Origin: WTFY01 sp965214675
GTDB taxonomy: Bacteria > Pseudomonadota > Gammaproteobacteria > UBA4575
Direction: 5' to 3'
DNA length: 64,000 nucleotides
Assembly: GCA_965214675.1 (NCBI GenBank)
Contig: OZ243969.1
Span: forward strand, 372,001 to 436,000
The notes under the pieces were generated by a model. The model ran no database searches, was not told the DNA's origin, and saw nothing but the letters and a program-made list of their open reading frames with translations. Of this stretch, positions 7,221-17,100 are shown piece after piece; position 1 is the first letter of the stretch; every line of letters starts with the position of its first letter. Both the position numbers and the translations under genes were made by a program.

Positions 7221-7754
7221 ATGGCGATGCATTGGTATGTTGTGCATGCGTATTCCGGGTTTGAGCACCAGGTGAAGCGCTCATTGGCGGAACGGATCGA
7301 GCGATTCGAAATGCAGGACAAGTTTGGTGAAATCCTGGTCCCTGTCGAGGAAGTGGTCGAGATGCGGGAAGGGCAGAAGCGTCGCAGCGAACGGAAGTTT
7401 TTCCCGGGCTACGTGCTGATGAAGATGGAAATGAACGATGACACCTGGCATCTGGTCAAGGATTGTCCTAAAGTGCTCGGCTTCATTGGCGGCTCGACGG
7501 AAAAGCCCGCACCCATCACGGAAAAAGAAGCCCAGAACATCAAGGAGCGCATGCAGGAAGGGGTGGAACAGCCCAAGCCCAAGGTCCTGTTTGAGCCCGG
7601 TGAAGTGGTGCGCGTCACTGACGGACCATTCAACGACTTCAACGGCGTCGTTGAGGAAGTGAACTACGAGAAAAGCCGCATGCTGGTGGCCGTACAGATT
7701 TTTGGACGTTCGACCCCGGTCGAGCTCGGCTTTGGCCAGGTAGAAAAAGGTTAG
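7221..7754 (+). CDS. nusG: transcription termination/antitermination protein NusG
   Basis: A 177-residue RNA polymerase factor that binds the beta' clamp helices, suppresses pausing and links to Rho or ribosomal protein S10. The NGN domain (WYVVHAYSGFEHQVKRSL, FFPGYVLMKM) spans residues 1-115. The KOW domain with FEPGEVVRVTDGPFNDFNG follows at about 122-140. The length is that of the family. It lies 10 bases after secE and 13 before rplK, so it probably shares their transcript. Confidence 0.97.
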   Translation: MAMHWYVVHAYSGFEHQVKRSLAERIERFEMQDKFGEILVPVEEVVEMREGQKRRSERKFFPGYVLMKMEMNDDTWHLVKDCPKVLGFIGGSTEKPAPITEKEAQNIKERMQEGVEQPKPKVLFEPGEVVRVTDGPFNDFNGVVEEVNYEKSRMLVAVQIFGRSTPVELGFGQVEKG

Positions 7755-7767
7755 GGAATAACAAGCG

Positions 7768-8199
7768 ATGGCAAAAAAGACAGAAGCATTCATCAAGCTG
7801 CAGGTGCCTGCAGGTGATGCCAATCCAAGTCCTCCCGTGGGTCCTGCACTCGGACAACACGGGGTCAATATCATGGACTTCTGCAAGGAATTCAATGCCC
7901 AGACACAGAGCCTTGAGAAGGGCATGCCGGTACCCGTGGTCATCGAGGTGTTCAACGATAGAAGCTTCACCTTCATTACCAAGACACCGCCTGCCGCAGT
8001 ACTGCTGAAGAAGGCCGCGAAGCTGGACAAGGGAAGCGGGCGCCCGAATACGGAAAAAGTCGGCAAGGTGAACCGTGCACAACTTGAAGAGATTGCCAAG
8101 GTGAAAATGCCCGACATCACCGCCGCGGACATGGATGCGGCCGTGCGTACGATTGCAGGCAGTGCCCGAAGCATGGGCCTGGATGTCGAAGGAGTCTAG
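7768..8199 (+). CDS. rplK: 50S ribosomal protein L11
   Basis: A 143-residue protein of the GTPase-associated centre on 23S rRNA, the thiostrepton site. The N-terminal KLQVPAGDANPSPPVGPALGQ carries the conserved proline-rich segment. The C-terminal rRNA-binding domain ends with AVRTIAGSARSMGLDVEG. Start ATG 7768 follows a short gap after nusG. rplA follows after 4 bases, as in the L11 operon; in the family L1 represses this operon by binding the leader. Confidence 0.97.
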   Translation: MAKKTEAFIKLQVPAGDANPSPPVGPALGQHGVNIMDFCKEFNAQTQSLEKGMPVPVVIEVFNDRSFTFITKTPPAAVLLKKAAKLDKGSGRPNTEKVGKVNRAQLEEIAKVKMPDITAADMDAAVRTIAGSARSMGLDVEGV

Positions 8200-8203
8200 G
8201 AAT

Positions 8204-8896
8204 ATGGCGAAACCCGGTAAGAAATTACGTGCCGCACGCGAGAAGACCGGAATCGATACGGTCTATGCGCCAACAGAAGGGCTGCAACTGGTCAAGGAAT
8301 GTGCAGGTGCCAGTTTCAAGGAGTCGGTCGATGTGTGCGTGAAGCTCGGCGTGGATCCCAGGAAATCGGATCAGGTCGTTCGTGGCTCGACGGTGCTCCC
8401 GCACGGGACAGGCAAGGACGTCAAGGTGGCGGTATTTGCCGAAGGCCAGCAAGCCGAGGCGGCAACTGCTGCAGGGGCCGATATAGTGGGCCTGCAGGAG
8501 CTGGCCGACCAGGTCAAGGCCGGCCAGATTGATTTTGATGTCGCCATTGCCACGCCGGATACCATGAAGGTCGTCGGTAAACTGGGACAGGTACTGGGGC
8601 CGCGTGGATTGATGCCCAACCCCAAAGTGGGGACGGTTACGGCCAATGTAGCCGATGCCGTGAAGAATGCAAAATCGGGCCAGGTACGTTTCAGGACCGA
8701 CCGTGGCGGACTCATTCACTGTGCCATCGGCAAGGTCACGTTCGAGGCGGATGCTCTGGAAGAAAACCTGAGAGTGCTGCTGGCAGACCTGGTCAAGGCC
8801 AAGCCGGCTTCGGCCAAGGGAATCTACATCAAGAAAGTGACGGTTTCATCCACCATGGGCCCCGGCGTTCGGGTGGATCAGACGGAACTGGTGTAA
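8204..8896 (+). CDS. rplA: 50S ribosomal protein L1
   Basis: A 230-residue protein of the mobile L1 stalk at the E site, also the usual repressor of rplK-rplA translation. The core GSTVLPHGTGKDVKVAVF and the GLMPNPKVGTVT loop are visible. The frame stays open upstream to 8135, but ATG 8204, just after the rplK stop and preceded by GGAGTCTAGG, gives the normal N-terminus MAKPGKKLR. Confidence 0.97.
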   Translation: MAKPGKKLRAAREKTGIDTVYAPTEGLQLVKECAGASFKESVDVCVKLGVDPRKSDQVVRGSTVLPHGTGKDVKVAVFAEGQQAEAATAAGADIVGLQELADQVKAGQIDFDVAIATPDTMKVVGKLGQVLGPRGLMPNPKVGTVTANVADAVKNAKSGQVRFRTDRGGLIHCAIGKVTFEADALEENLRVLLADLVKAKPASAKGIYIKKVTVSSTMGPGVRVDQTELV

Positions 8897-8934
8897 GACC
8901 GGCGGATGTGTAGAGGAATATAGGGAGTGTAGCC

Positions 8935-9465
8935 ATGGCATTGCGACTTGAGCAAAAGAAAGACGTTGTGACCGAAGTGGCCCAGGTGGCCGCGAGTGCA
9001 CATTCTGTGATTGCAGCCGATTACCGCGGCCTGACGGTAAGCGAACTGACGAGCCTGCGTGCACAGGCACGCGAACAAGGGGTCTACCTCAAGGTCGTCA
9101 AGAATACGCTGGCCCGGCGTGCGCTGCAGGGCACCACGTACGAGTGCATGGACGAGGGCCTGGTGGGGCCGCTGATGCTGATGTTCTCAAAAGAAGACCC
9201 GGGTTCTGCAGCACGCCTTGCCAAGAACTTCATCAAGGAAAATGAATTGCTGGAAGTCAGGATGATTGCCGTGGGCGGCGAACTCCTGGAAGCTTCCGCG
9301 CTGGAGAAACTCTCCAGCCTGCCCAACAAAGAGCAGGCCATCGCACTGTTGATGGCCGTAATGAAGGCACCGATAGAGAAACTGGTGCGTACCCTGGCAG
9401 CGCCCCACGGGACCCTGGTGAGAACCGTGGCCGCCATCGGCGAACAGAAAAAGGCGCAGGACTAG
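8935..9465 (+). CDS. rplJ: 50S ribosomal protein L10
   Basis: A 176-residue base of the L7/L12 stalk; it binds 23S rRNA and carries the L12 dimers through its C-terminal helix. AADYRGLTVSELTSLR and VKNTLARRAL are family signatures. Only 38 bases separate it from rplA, so the long L10 leader known from E. coli is absent or much shorter here. An 87-base gap precedes rplL, leaving room for control of the L10:L12 ratio. Confidence 0.96.
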   Translation: MALRLEQKKDVVTEVAQVAASAHSVIAADYRGLTVSELTSLRAQAREQGVYLKVVKNTLARRALQGTTYECMDEGLVGPLMLMFSKEDPGSAARLAKNFIKENELLEVRMIAVGGELLEASALEKLSSLPNKEQAIALLMAVMKAPIEKLVRTLAAPHGTLVRTVAAIGEQKKAQD

Positions 9466-9552
9466 CGCGGTCGTATTCTGTGCAGCCAGCAGGGGCACGT
9501 TAAAGATTTAGGATTTCACGGTTTGGATTTTGATTTGATTAGGAGATGAAAA

Positions 9553-9927
9553 ATGGCAGTTACGAAAGAAGATATTCTTGAGACGATCTCAGCGATGAGT
9601 GTGATGGATGTAGTGGATCTGATTTCCGCCATGGAAGAGAAGTTCGGTGTTTCCGCAGCCGCAGTCGCGGCAGCTGCACCTGTGGCGGACAGCGGCGGCG
9701 AGGCCGAGGCTGAGAAAGACGAATTCGATGTCGTCATGACGAGCTTTGGCAGTAACAAGATCGCCGTCATCAAGGTCGTGCGGGCCATTACCGGGCTGGG
9801 ACTCAAGGAAGCCAAGGACATGGTCGAAGGCGTTCCTTCCACGATCAAGGAAGGCGCTGCGAAAGAAGGTGCCGAAGAAATCAAGGGGCAACTCGAAGAA
9901 GCCGGTGCAACCGTAGAGCTCAAGTAA
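9553..9927 (+). CDS. rplL: 50S ribosomal protein L7/L12
   Basis: A 124-residue stalk protein that recruits translation GTPases. The N-terminal dimerisation helix (ILETISAMSVMDVVDLISAM), an Ala-rich hinge at about 34-50, and the C-terminal domain with KTEFDV-like EKDEFDVVM and GLGLKEAKDMVE are in the usual order. The ribosome binding site TTAGGAGATG lies just before the ATG. It is the last gene before rpoB. Confidence 0.97.
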   Translation: MAVTKEDILETISAMSVMDVVDLISAMEEKFGVSAAAVAAAAPVADSGGEAEAEKDEFDVVMTSFGSNKIAVIKVVRAITGLGLKEAKDMVEGVPSTIKEGAAKEGAEEIKGQLEEAGATVELK

Positions 9928-9950
9928 TCCTTGCTCTACACATTCCCGAG

Positions 9951-9964
9951 ACTGATCCGTCAGT
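9951..9964 (+). promoter_or_regulatory. small hairpin between rplL and rpoB
   Basis: ACTGA TCCG TCAGT forms a perfect 5-base stem in the 94-base gap. The overlapping pair GAGACT (from 9948) and GGTCTC (ending at 9989) offers an alternative longer fold. No T-run follows. This gap carries an attenuator and an RNase III site in E. coli; the same role here is a guess. Confidence 0.35.
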
Positions 9965-10021
9965 GTCCGCAGATGCTGTCGGGTCTCTTTGTATGCGCGT
10001 TTTGATAATGGGGTGATATCG

Positions 10022-13000
10022 ATGGCATATAGCTACACTAGCAAGAAACGAATTCGCAAGGATTTTGGCAAACGGCCCGAAATCCTGGCCGCGCCTTATC
10101 TGCTGCAGATCCAGCTGGCCTCGTACCGGCACTTTCTCCAGGACGACAAGGTAGATGCAGAACGCGAGGACGCCGGTCTGCACGGCGTATTCAAGTCGGT
10201 ATTCCCGATCATCAGCTACTCTGGAAACGTTGAACTCCAGTATGTCAGCTATCGTCTCGAGGCCCCTCCGTTTGAAGTCAAGGAATGCCAGCTGCGCAGC
10301 CTGACCTACCATGCGCCGCTGAAAGTCCTGCTGCGCCTGGTCATCTACGACAAGGAAGCCCCGGCCAATTCCAAGAAGGTCAAGGACGTCAAGGAGCAGG
10401 AAGTCTACATGGGTGAGCTTCCGCTGATGACCGATACCGGCGCCTTTGTGATCAACGGCACGGAACGGGTCATCGTCTCCCAGCTGCATCGCTCCCCGGG
10501 TGTGTTCTTTGACCACGACAAGGGCAAGACGCATTCCTCGGGCAAGCTGCTGCACTCCGCCAGGGTGATTCCCTACCGCGGCTCATGGCTTGATTTTGAA
10601 TTTGACCACAAGGATTGCCTGTTCGTGCGTATCGACCGGCGCCGCAAGCTTCCTGCCACCATTTTGCTGCGTGCACTGGGCTTTAGCAGCGAGGAAATCC
10701 TTTCCATATTCTTCGACACCAACAAGGTACACATCACCGATTCAGGCTTTATCCTGGATCTTATCCCTGAGCGGTTGCGCGGCGAGATCTCGCCGTTTGA
10801 AATCCGCGCGGGCGGCAAGGTGATTGTCGAGGCGGGCCGGCGCATTACGGTGCGCCATGTACGCCAGATTGAAAAGGCGAAAATCAAGAAACTCGAGGTT
10901 CCGGTGGAGTACCTGCTCACCAAGGTGCTGGCCAGGGACCTGGTCGATGTAGATACGGGAGAGCTGGTCTGCAGGGCCAATGACGAACTCACCGAAGAGA
11001 ACATCGAAAAGATCCTGGAGTCCTCGGTCGATGTGCTGGAATTGCTTTACACCAACGATATCGATCGTCGTCCGTACATCACGTCCACGCTGGCCATTGA
11101 TACCACCACCAATGAGCTTGAAGCGCAGGTCGAGATTTACCGAATGATGCGCCCGGGTGAGCCGCCGACCAAGGATGCGGCCCAGAACCTGTTCCAGAAC
11201 CTGTTCTTCGTGCCGGAACGCTACGACCTGTCTCCCGTGGGCCGCATGAAGTTCAACCGGCGCGTGGGCCGCGAGGAAACCTCGGGCTCGGGTACGCTGA
11301 GCAAGGAGGACATCCTCGATGTCATGCGCACCCTGATCGACATTCCCAACGGCAAGGGAATGGTGGATGATATCGACCATCTCGGCAACCGGCGCGTACG
11401 TTGTGTCGGCGAGATGGTCAAGAATGCCTTTAGAGTGGGCCTGGTGCGCGTGGAGCGCGCCGTCAAGGAGCGACTTACCCTGGCCGAATCCGAAGGCCTG
11501 ATGCCGCAGGAGATGATCAATGCAAAGCCCGTGGCTGCGGCGATCAAGGAGTTTTTCGGATCAAGCCAGTTGTCCCAGTTCATGGACCAGAACAACCCGT
11601 TATCAGAAATCACCCACAAGCGCAGAATCTCTGCCCTGGGTCCGGGCGGCCTGACACGTGAGCGTGCAGGCTTTGAGGTCCGTGACGTCCACCCCACACA
11701 CTATGGGCGTGTCTGTCCGATCGAGACCCCGGAGGGTCCGAACATCGGGCTCATCAACTCGCTGGCCATTTTTGCACGTACCAACGACTACGGCTTTCTG
11801 GAAACCCCGTACCGTAAAGTGGTCAAAGGAAAAGTCAGCAACGACATCGAGTACCTCTCGGCTATCGAGGAAGGCCAGTTCACCATTGCCCAGGCCAATG
11901 CGCGGCTCGACAAAAAGGGCAAATTCCTGGATGGGCTGGTATCGGTACGACACAGAAACGAGTTCTCGCTAGTACCGAGCGAGGAAGTCGAATACATGGA
12001 TGTCTCTCCCAAGCAGATTGTCTCGGTCGCGGCCTCGCTGATTCCATTCCTGGAGCATGATGATGCCAACCGCGCACTGATGGGGTCCAACATGCAACGC
12101 CAGGCCGTGCCCACCCTGATCGCAGAAAAACCCCTGGTCGGCACAGGCATCGAGCGTGTGGTCGCCATCGATTCAGGCGCCGCACTGGTCTCAAGGCGCG
12201 GAGGTGAGGTGGACACCGTGGATGCCGGCAGGATCGTGGTGCGGGTCAATGATGATGAGGCCGAGGCGGGTGAGCCGGGCGTCGACATCTATAACCTGAC
12301 CAAGTACACGCGCTCCAACCAGAACACCTGTATCAACCAGCGCCCGCTGGTCAAGCCCGGCGATGTGATTGCCCACGGGGATGTACTGGCGGACGGGCCT
12401 TCGACCGACCTCGGCGAGCTGGCACTCGGGCAGAACGTGCTGGTCGCCTTCATGCCGTGGAACGGCTACAACTTTGAGGATTCGGTGCTGATCTCCGAGC
12501 GTGTCGTGGAGGAGGACCGCTTTACGACCATCCATATCGAAGAGCTCAGCTGTTTTGCACGCGATACCAAACTCGGTGCAGAAGAGATTACGGCCGATAT
12601 TCCCAATGTCAGCGAGAACCTGCTGGCCAAGCTGGATGACTCCGGAATCGTGTATGTCGGTGCGGAAGTACGGCCCAGCGATATTCTGGTGGGCAAGGTC
12701 ACGCCGAAGGGCGAGACCCAGTTAACCCCGGAAGAGAAACTGCTGCGTGCCATCTTCGGAGAAAAGGCTTCGGATGTGAAAGATACCTCGCTTCGCGTGC
12801 CCTCCGGAATGGAAGGTACGGTGATCGATGTGCGGGTATTTACCCGTGACGGTGTCAGCAAGGACAAGCGGGCCCTGCAAATCGAGGAAGCGGAAATTGA
12901 CCAGGTGCGAAAAGACCTGAATGACCAGCTGCGCATCTACGAGGCGGACATCTACGCGCGCGTCAAGCGCCTGATCACGGGCCAGGTCGCAGAGGGGGGT

Positions 13001-14104
13001 CCGGAAGGGCTGAAGAAAGGCACCAAGGTCACCAAGACCTACCTGGAGTCCCTGGACTCTGAGTACTGGTTCGAGATCCGGATGCGTTCTGAAACCGTCA
13101 CCGCCCAGCTTGAAAAACTCTCCGGGCAGCTGAAGGGTCAGCGTGAATCCTTCGAGCAAAAGCTGCTCGAGAAAAAGGAAAAAATTACCGCGGGTGATGA
13201 TCTCGCCCCTGGCGTGCTGAAGATGGTCAAGGTTTACCTTGCGGTCAAGCGTCGCATGCAGCCGGGTGACAAGGTCGCCGGGCGCCATGGAAACAAGGGC
13301 GTGGTGTCCATGATCGTACCGGTCGAGGACATGCCGCACATGGAGGACGGGACCCCGGTCGACATCGTGCTGAACCCGCTGGGTGTACCTTCACGTATGA
13401 ACGTCGGGCAGGTGCTTGAAACCCACTTGGGCTGGGCCGCAAAAGGGCTCGGCCTTAAGATCGGAAAGATACTTGACAAGTCAGGTAAAAATAAGGAGTT
13501 GAAAAGCTTTCTGAATGAGATTTATAACAAGGATGAAGGCATTTCAGTGACGCTCAATGAGTTCAACGACGAGGAAATCAGGACCCTGTCCACGAACCTG
13601 CGCAACGGGGTGCCGATGGCAACTCCGGTCTTCGACGGCGCGCAGGAATCCGAGATCAAGCGGATGCTGGAACTAGCCGACCTGCCAAAGGACGGGCAGA
13701 CGTATCTGTGGGACGGGCGAACGGGTGAGCGGTTCGACCGCAAGATTACCGTGGGTTACATGTACATGCTCAAACTCAATCACCTGGTGGATGACAAGAT
13801 GCATGCCCGTTCGACCGGGCCGTACAGCCTGGTGACCCAGCAGCCGCTGGGGGGCAAGGCCCAGTTCGGCGGCCAGCGATTCGGCGAGATGGAGGTCTGG
13901 GCGCTGGAAGCGTACGGCGCATCCTACACGCTGCAGGAGATGCTGACCGTCAAGTCCGATGACGTCATGGGTCGCAACAAGATGTACAAGAACATCGTCG
14001 ACAGCAATCACAGCATTGATGCAAGCATGCCTGAATCATTCAACGTGCTGATGAAGGAAATCCGCTCTCTGGGTCTGAACATCGACCTGGAACAGAAATC
14101 CTGA
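10022..14104 (+). CDS. rpoB: RNA polymerase subunit beta
   Basis: A 1360-residue beta subunit of RNA polymerase, forming the catalytic cleft with beta'. The start MAYSYTSKKRIRKDFG at ATG 10022 is the usual one; an in-frame extension to 9989 has no family support. The rifampicin pocket (SSQLSQFMDQNNPLSE, then THKRRISALGPGGL) is of the sensitive type. The C-terminal GDKVAGRHGNKGV and GGKAQFGGQRFGEMEVWALE motifs are complete. No truncation or frame break. It lies between rplL and rpoC in one probable transcript. Confidence 0.98.
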   Translation: MAYSYTSKKRIRKDFGKRPEILAAPYLLQIQLASYRHFLQDDKVDAEREDAGLHGVFKSVFPIISYSGNVELQYVSYRLEAPPFEVKECQLRSLTYHAPLKVLLRLVIYDKEAPANSKKVKDVKEQEVYMGELPLMTDTGAFVINGTERVIVSQLHRSPGVFFDHDKGKTHSSGKLLHSARVIPYRGSWLDFEFDHKDCLFVRIDRRRKLPATILLRALGFSSEEILSIFFDTNKVHITDSGFILDLIPERLRGEISPFEIRAGGKVIVEAGRRITVRHVRQIEKAKIKKLEVPVEYLLTKVLARDLVDVDTGELVCRANDELTEENIEKILESSVDVLELLYTNDIDRRPYITSTLAIDTTTNELEAQVEIYRMMRPGEPPTKDAAQNLFQNLFFVPERYDLSPVGRMKFNRRVGREETSGSGTLSKEDILDVMRTLIDIPNGKGMVDDIDHLGNRRVRCVGEMVKNAFRVGLVRVERAVKERLTLAESEGLMPQEMINAKPVAAAIKEFFGSSQLSQFMDQNNPLSEITHKRRISALGPGGLTRERAGFEVRDVHPTHYGRVCPIETPEGPNIGLINSLAIFARTNDYGFLETPYRKVVKGKVSNDIEYLSAIEEGQFTIAQANARLDKKGKFLDGLVSVRHRNEFSLVPSEEVEYMDVSPKQIVSVAASLIPFLEHDDANRALMGSNMQRQAVPTLIAEKPLVGTGIERVVAIDSGAALVSRRGGEVDTVDAGRIVVRVNDDEAEAGEPGVDIYNLTKYTRSNQNTCINQRPLVKPGDVIAHGDVLADGPSTDLGELALGQNVLVAFMPWNGYNFEDSVLISERVVEEDRFTTIHIEELSCFARDTKLGAEEITADIPNVSENLLAKLDDSGIVYVGAEVRPSDILVGKVTPKGETQLTPEEKLLRAIFGEKASDVKDTSLRVPSGMEGTVIDVRVFTRDGVSKDKRALQIEEAEIDQVRKDLNDQLRIYEADIYARVKRLITGQVAEGGPEGLKKGTKVTKTYLESLDSEYWFEIRMRSETVTAQLEKLSGQLKGQRESFEQKLLEKKEKITAGDDLAPGVLKMVKVYLAVKRRMQPGDKVAGRHGNKGVVSMIVPVEDMPHMEDGTPVDIVLNPLGVPSRMNVGQVLETHLGWAAKGLGLKIGKILDKSGKNKELKSFLNEIYNKDEGISVTLNEFNDEEIRTLSTNLRNGVPMATPVFDGAQESEIKRMLELADLPKDGQTYLWDGRTGERFDRKITVGYMYMLKLNHLVDDKMHARSTGPYSLVTQQPLGGKAQFGGQRFGEMEVWALEAYGASYTLQEMLTVKSDDVMGRNKMYKNIVDSNHSIDASMPESFNVLMKEIRSLGLNIDLEQKS

Positions 14105-14136
14105 TTCAGGAGTAAGGGACGATCGGGCACACAGTC

Positions 14137-14161
14137 ATGGCCGCATGCGTTAAGCGGCCAT
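14137..14161 (+). promoter_or_regulatory. stem-loop between rpoB and rpoC
   Basis: ATGGCCGC (14137-14144) and GCGGCCAT (14154-14161) form a perfect 8-base stem with a 9-base loop in the 86-base gap. No T-run follows, so it is not a terminator. It may be an RNA processing or stability element, or a barrier between the two cistrons. Confidence 0.45.
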
Positions 14162-14190
14162 AACGGCAAGCAAAGGGTACGAGGAAGATT

Positions 14191-17100
14191 ATGAAAGACT
14201 TAATAAGTTTGCTGAGAAACCAGGGTGAAGCGGTGGACTTCGATGCCATACGCATCGGACTGGCTTCCCCCGACATGATCCGGTCGTGGTCATTCGGCGA
14301 GGTCAAGAAGCCGGAGACCATCAATTACCGTACCTTCAAGCCCGAACGCGACGGACTGTTCTGCGCCAAGATCTTTGGACCGATCAAGGATTATGAATGC
14401 CTGTGCGGCAAGTACAAGCGTCTCAAGCACCGCGGTGTGGTCTGTGAGAAATGCGGCGTGGAGGTCACGCTGACCAAGGTGCGTCGCGAACGCATGGGAC
14501 ACATCGAGCTGGCCAGCCCCGTGGCCCATATCTGGTTTTTGAAATCGCTGCCCTCGCGTATTGGTCTTTTGCTGGACATGACTCTGAGGGATGTCGAGCG
14601 CGTACTTTATTTCGAAGCCTTCATCGTCATCGACCCGGGCATGACCGGACTCGAGCACAAGCAGCTGCTCTCCGATGAAGCCTTTTTGGAAGCGATCGAA
14701 ACCTACGGGGATGACTTTGATGCGCGCATGGGCGCGGAGGCCATTTTCGAGCTGCTGAAGCAGGTGGACCTGGAACAGGAAGTGACCACCCTGCGCGAGG
14801 AAATCACCGAGACGCGCTCGGAAGCGAAACTGAAACGGCTGTCCAAGCGTTTGCGCCTGGCCGAGAATTTCATCGAGTCGGGCAACAAGCCCGAGTGGAT
14901 GGTGCTGACAGTCTTGCCTGTATTGCCTCCGGACCTGCGTCCACTGGTGCACCTGGACGGTGGGCGCTTTGCGACCTCCGATCTGAACGACCTGTACCGT
15001 CGTGCCATCAATCGCAACAATCGATTGAAACGACTGCTGGAGTTGAATGCGCCCGACATCATCGTGCGTAATGAGAAACGCATGCTGCAGGAAGCGGTGG
15101 ATGCCCTGCTGGATAATGGCCGGCGCGGACGGGCGATTACCGGTACCAACCGGCGTGCCCTCAAGTCCCTTGCGGACATGATCAAGGGCAAGCAGGGGCG
15201 GTTTCGCCAGAACCTGCTGGGCAAACGCGTCGATTATTCCGGGCGTTCGGTGATCGTGGTCGGACCGACCCTGAAACTGCACCAGTGCGGGCTGCCCAAG
15301 AAGATGGCCCTGGAACTGTTCAAACCGTTTATTTTCAGCAAGCTGCACATGCGCGGGATCGCACCGACCATCAAGGCCTGTAAGAAAGTGGTTGAAAAGG
15401 AAGGTCCCGAGGTCTGGGACATTCTCGAAGAAGTCATTCGCGAGCATCCGGTATTGCTGAACCGTGCACCGACCCTGCACCGCCTGGGTATTCAGGCGTT
15501 TGAGCCGATCCTGATCGAAGGCAAGGCGATCCAGCTGCACCCCCTGGTCTGCACGGCGTTCAATGCCGACTTTGACGGCGACCAGATGGCCGTTCACGTA
15601 CCCCTGTCCGTGGAGGCCCAGCTTGAAAGCCGGGCATTGATCATGTCGACCAACAACGTGTTATCCCCCGCCAACGGCAACCCGATTATCGTGCCCTCCC
15701 AGGATATCGTGCTGGGTCTGTACTACCTCACCCGTGAGAAGGTCAACGAGCTAGGCGCCGGCATGGCCTTTGCCGATGTCGAGGAAGCCCAACGCGCCTA
15801 TGACAGCGGTTCAGTCAGCTTGCATGCCAAGGTGAAGATCCGGATCAAGGATGTGGAGGAAGGTGAGGGCGACGAACCCGCAGATCCTATACATCGTGCC
15901 ATCGAGACGACGGTAGGACGCGCCATTCTCTCCAGGGTACTGCCCAAAGGCCTGCCCTTTGCCCTGATTAACCGGGACATGGACAAGCGTGCCATCTCGT
16001 CGCTGATTGACGAGTGTTACCGGCGTACCGGTCTGAAGGATACCGTGATCCTGGCGGACAAGCTGATGTATACGGGCTTTAACTATGCCACCCGTGCCGG
16101 GCTGTCTTTCTGTGCCGATGACATGGTCATTCCGGAAGAGAAGCAGTCGATTCTTGGGGAAGCGGAGAAGGAAGTCGAGGAAATCGCCTCGCAGTACGCC
16201 TCCGGTCTGGTGACCAAGGAAGAACGCTACAACAAGGTCATCGATATCTGGTCGCACACCAACGAGCAGGTCGCCCAGGCCATGATGAGCCGACTGGGCA
16301 ACGAAGAAGTCGAGGGCCCGGAAGGCAAGACGATCACGCAAAAATCGTTCAACTCGATCTACATGATGGCGGACTCGGGCGCGAGAGGCTCGGCTGCACA
16401 GATACGCCAACTGGCGGGCATGCGCGGTCTGATGGCCAAGCCGGACGGCTCGATTATCGAGACGCCGATCACTGCAAATTTCCGCGAAGGACTGAACGTA
16501 CTGCAGTACTTTATTTCCACGCACGGTGCGCGCAAGGGACTTGCGGATACCGCGCTCAAGACCGCCAACTCCGGTTACCTGACACGCAGACTGGTGGACG
16601 TGGCCCAGGACCTGGTGGTCACCGAGACCGACTGTGGAACCTCCAAAGGCATGATCATGAGACCGGTGATTGAAGGCGGGGATGTCGTGCAGACCCTGTC
16701 AAGCCGTGTACTTGGCCGTGTGGTTGCCGAGGATGTGCTGGATGCGAAGAAAAAGGATGTGCTGATTCCGGCAGGCACCTTGCTGGATGAGACCTGGTGC
16801 AAGAAATTCGAGGAACTCGGCGTGGATGAGATCAAGGTGCGCACGCCAATCAATTGCGAAACCCGTTACGGGGTCTGCTCGAATTGCTACGGGCGGGACC
16901 TGGCACGCGGCCACCTGGTCAACATCGGCGAGGCGGTCGGGGTTATTGCTGCCCAGTCCATCGGCGAGCCGGGCACGCAGCTCACCATGCGTACGTTCCA
17001 TATCGGTGGTGCAGCCAACCGGGCGGCATCCACCAGCGGCATCACGGTGAAATCCGCCGGTACGATCAGCATGCACAACGTGAAGCTTGCGCAGCACAAG

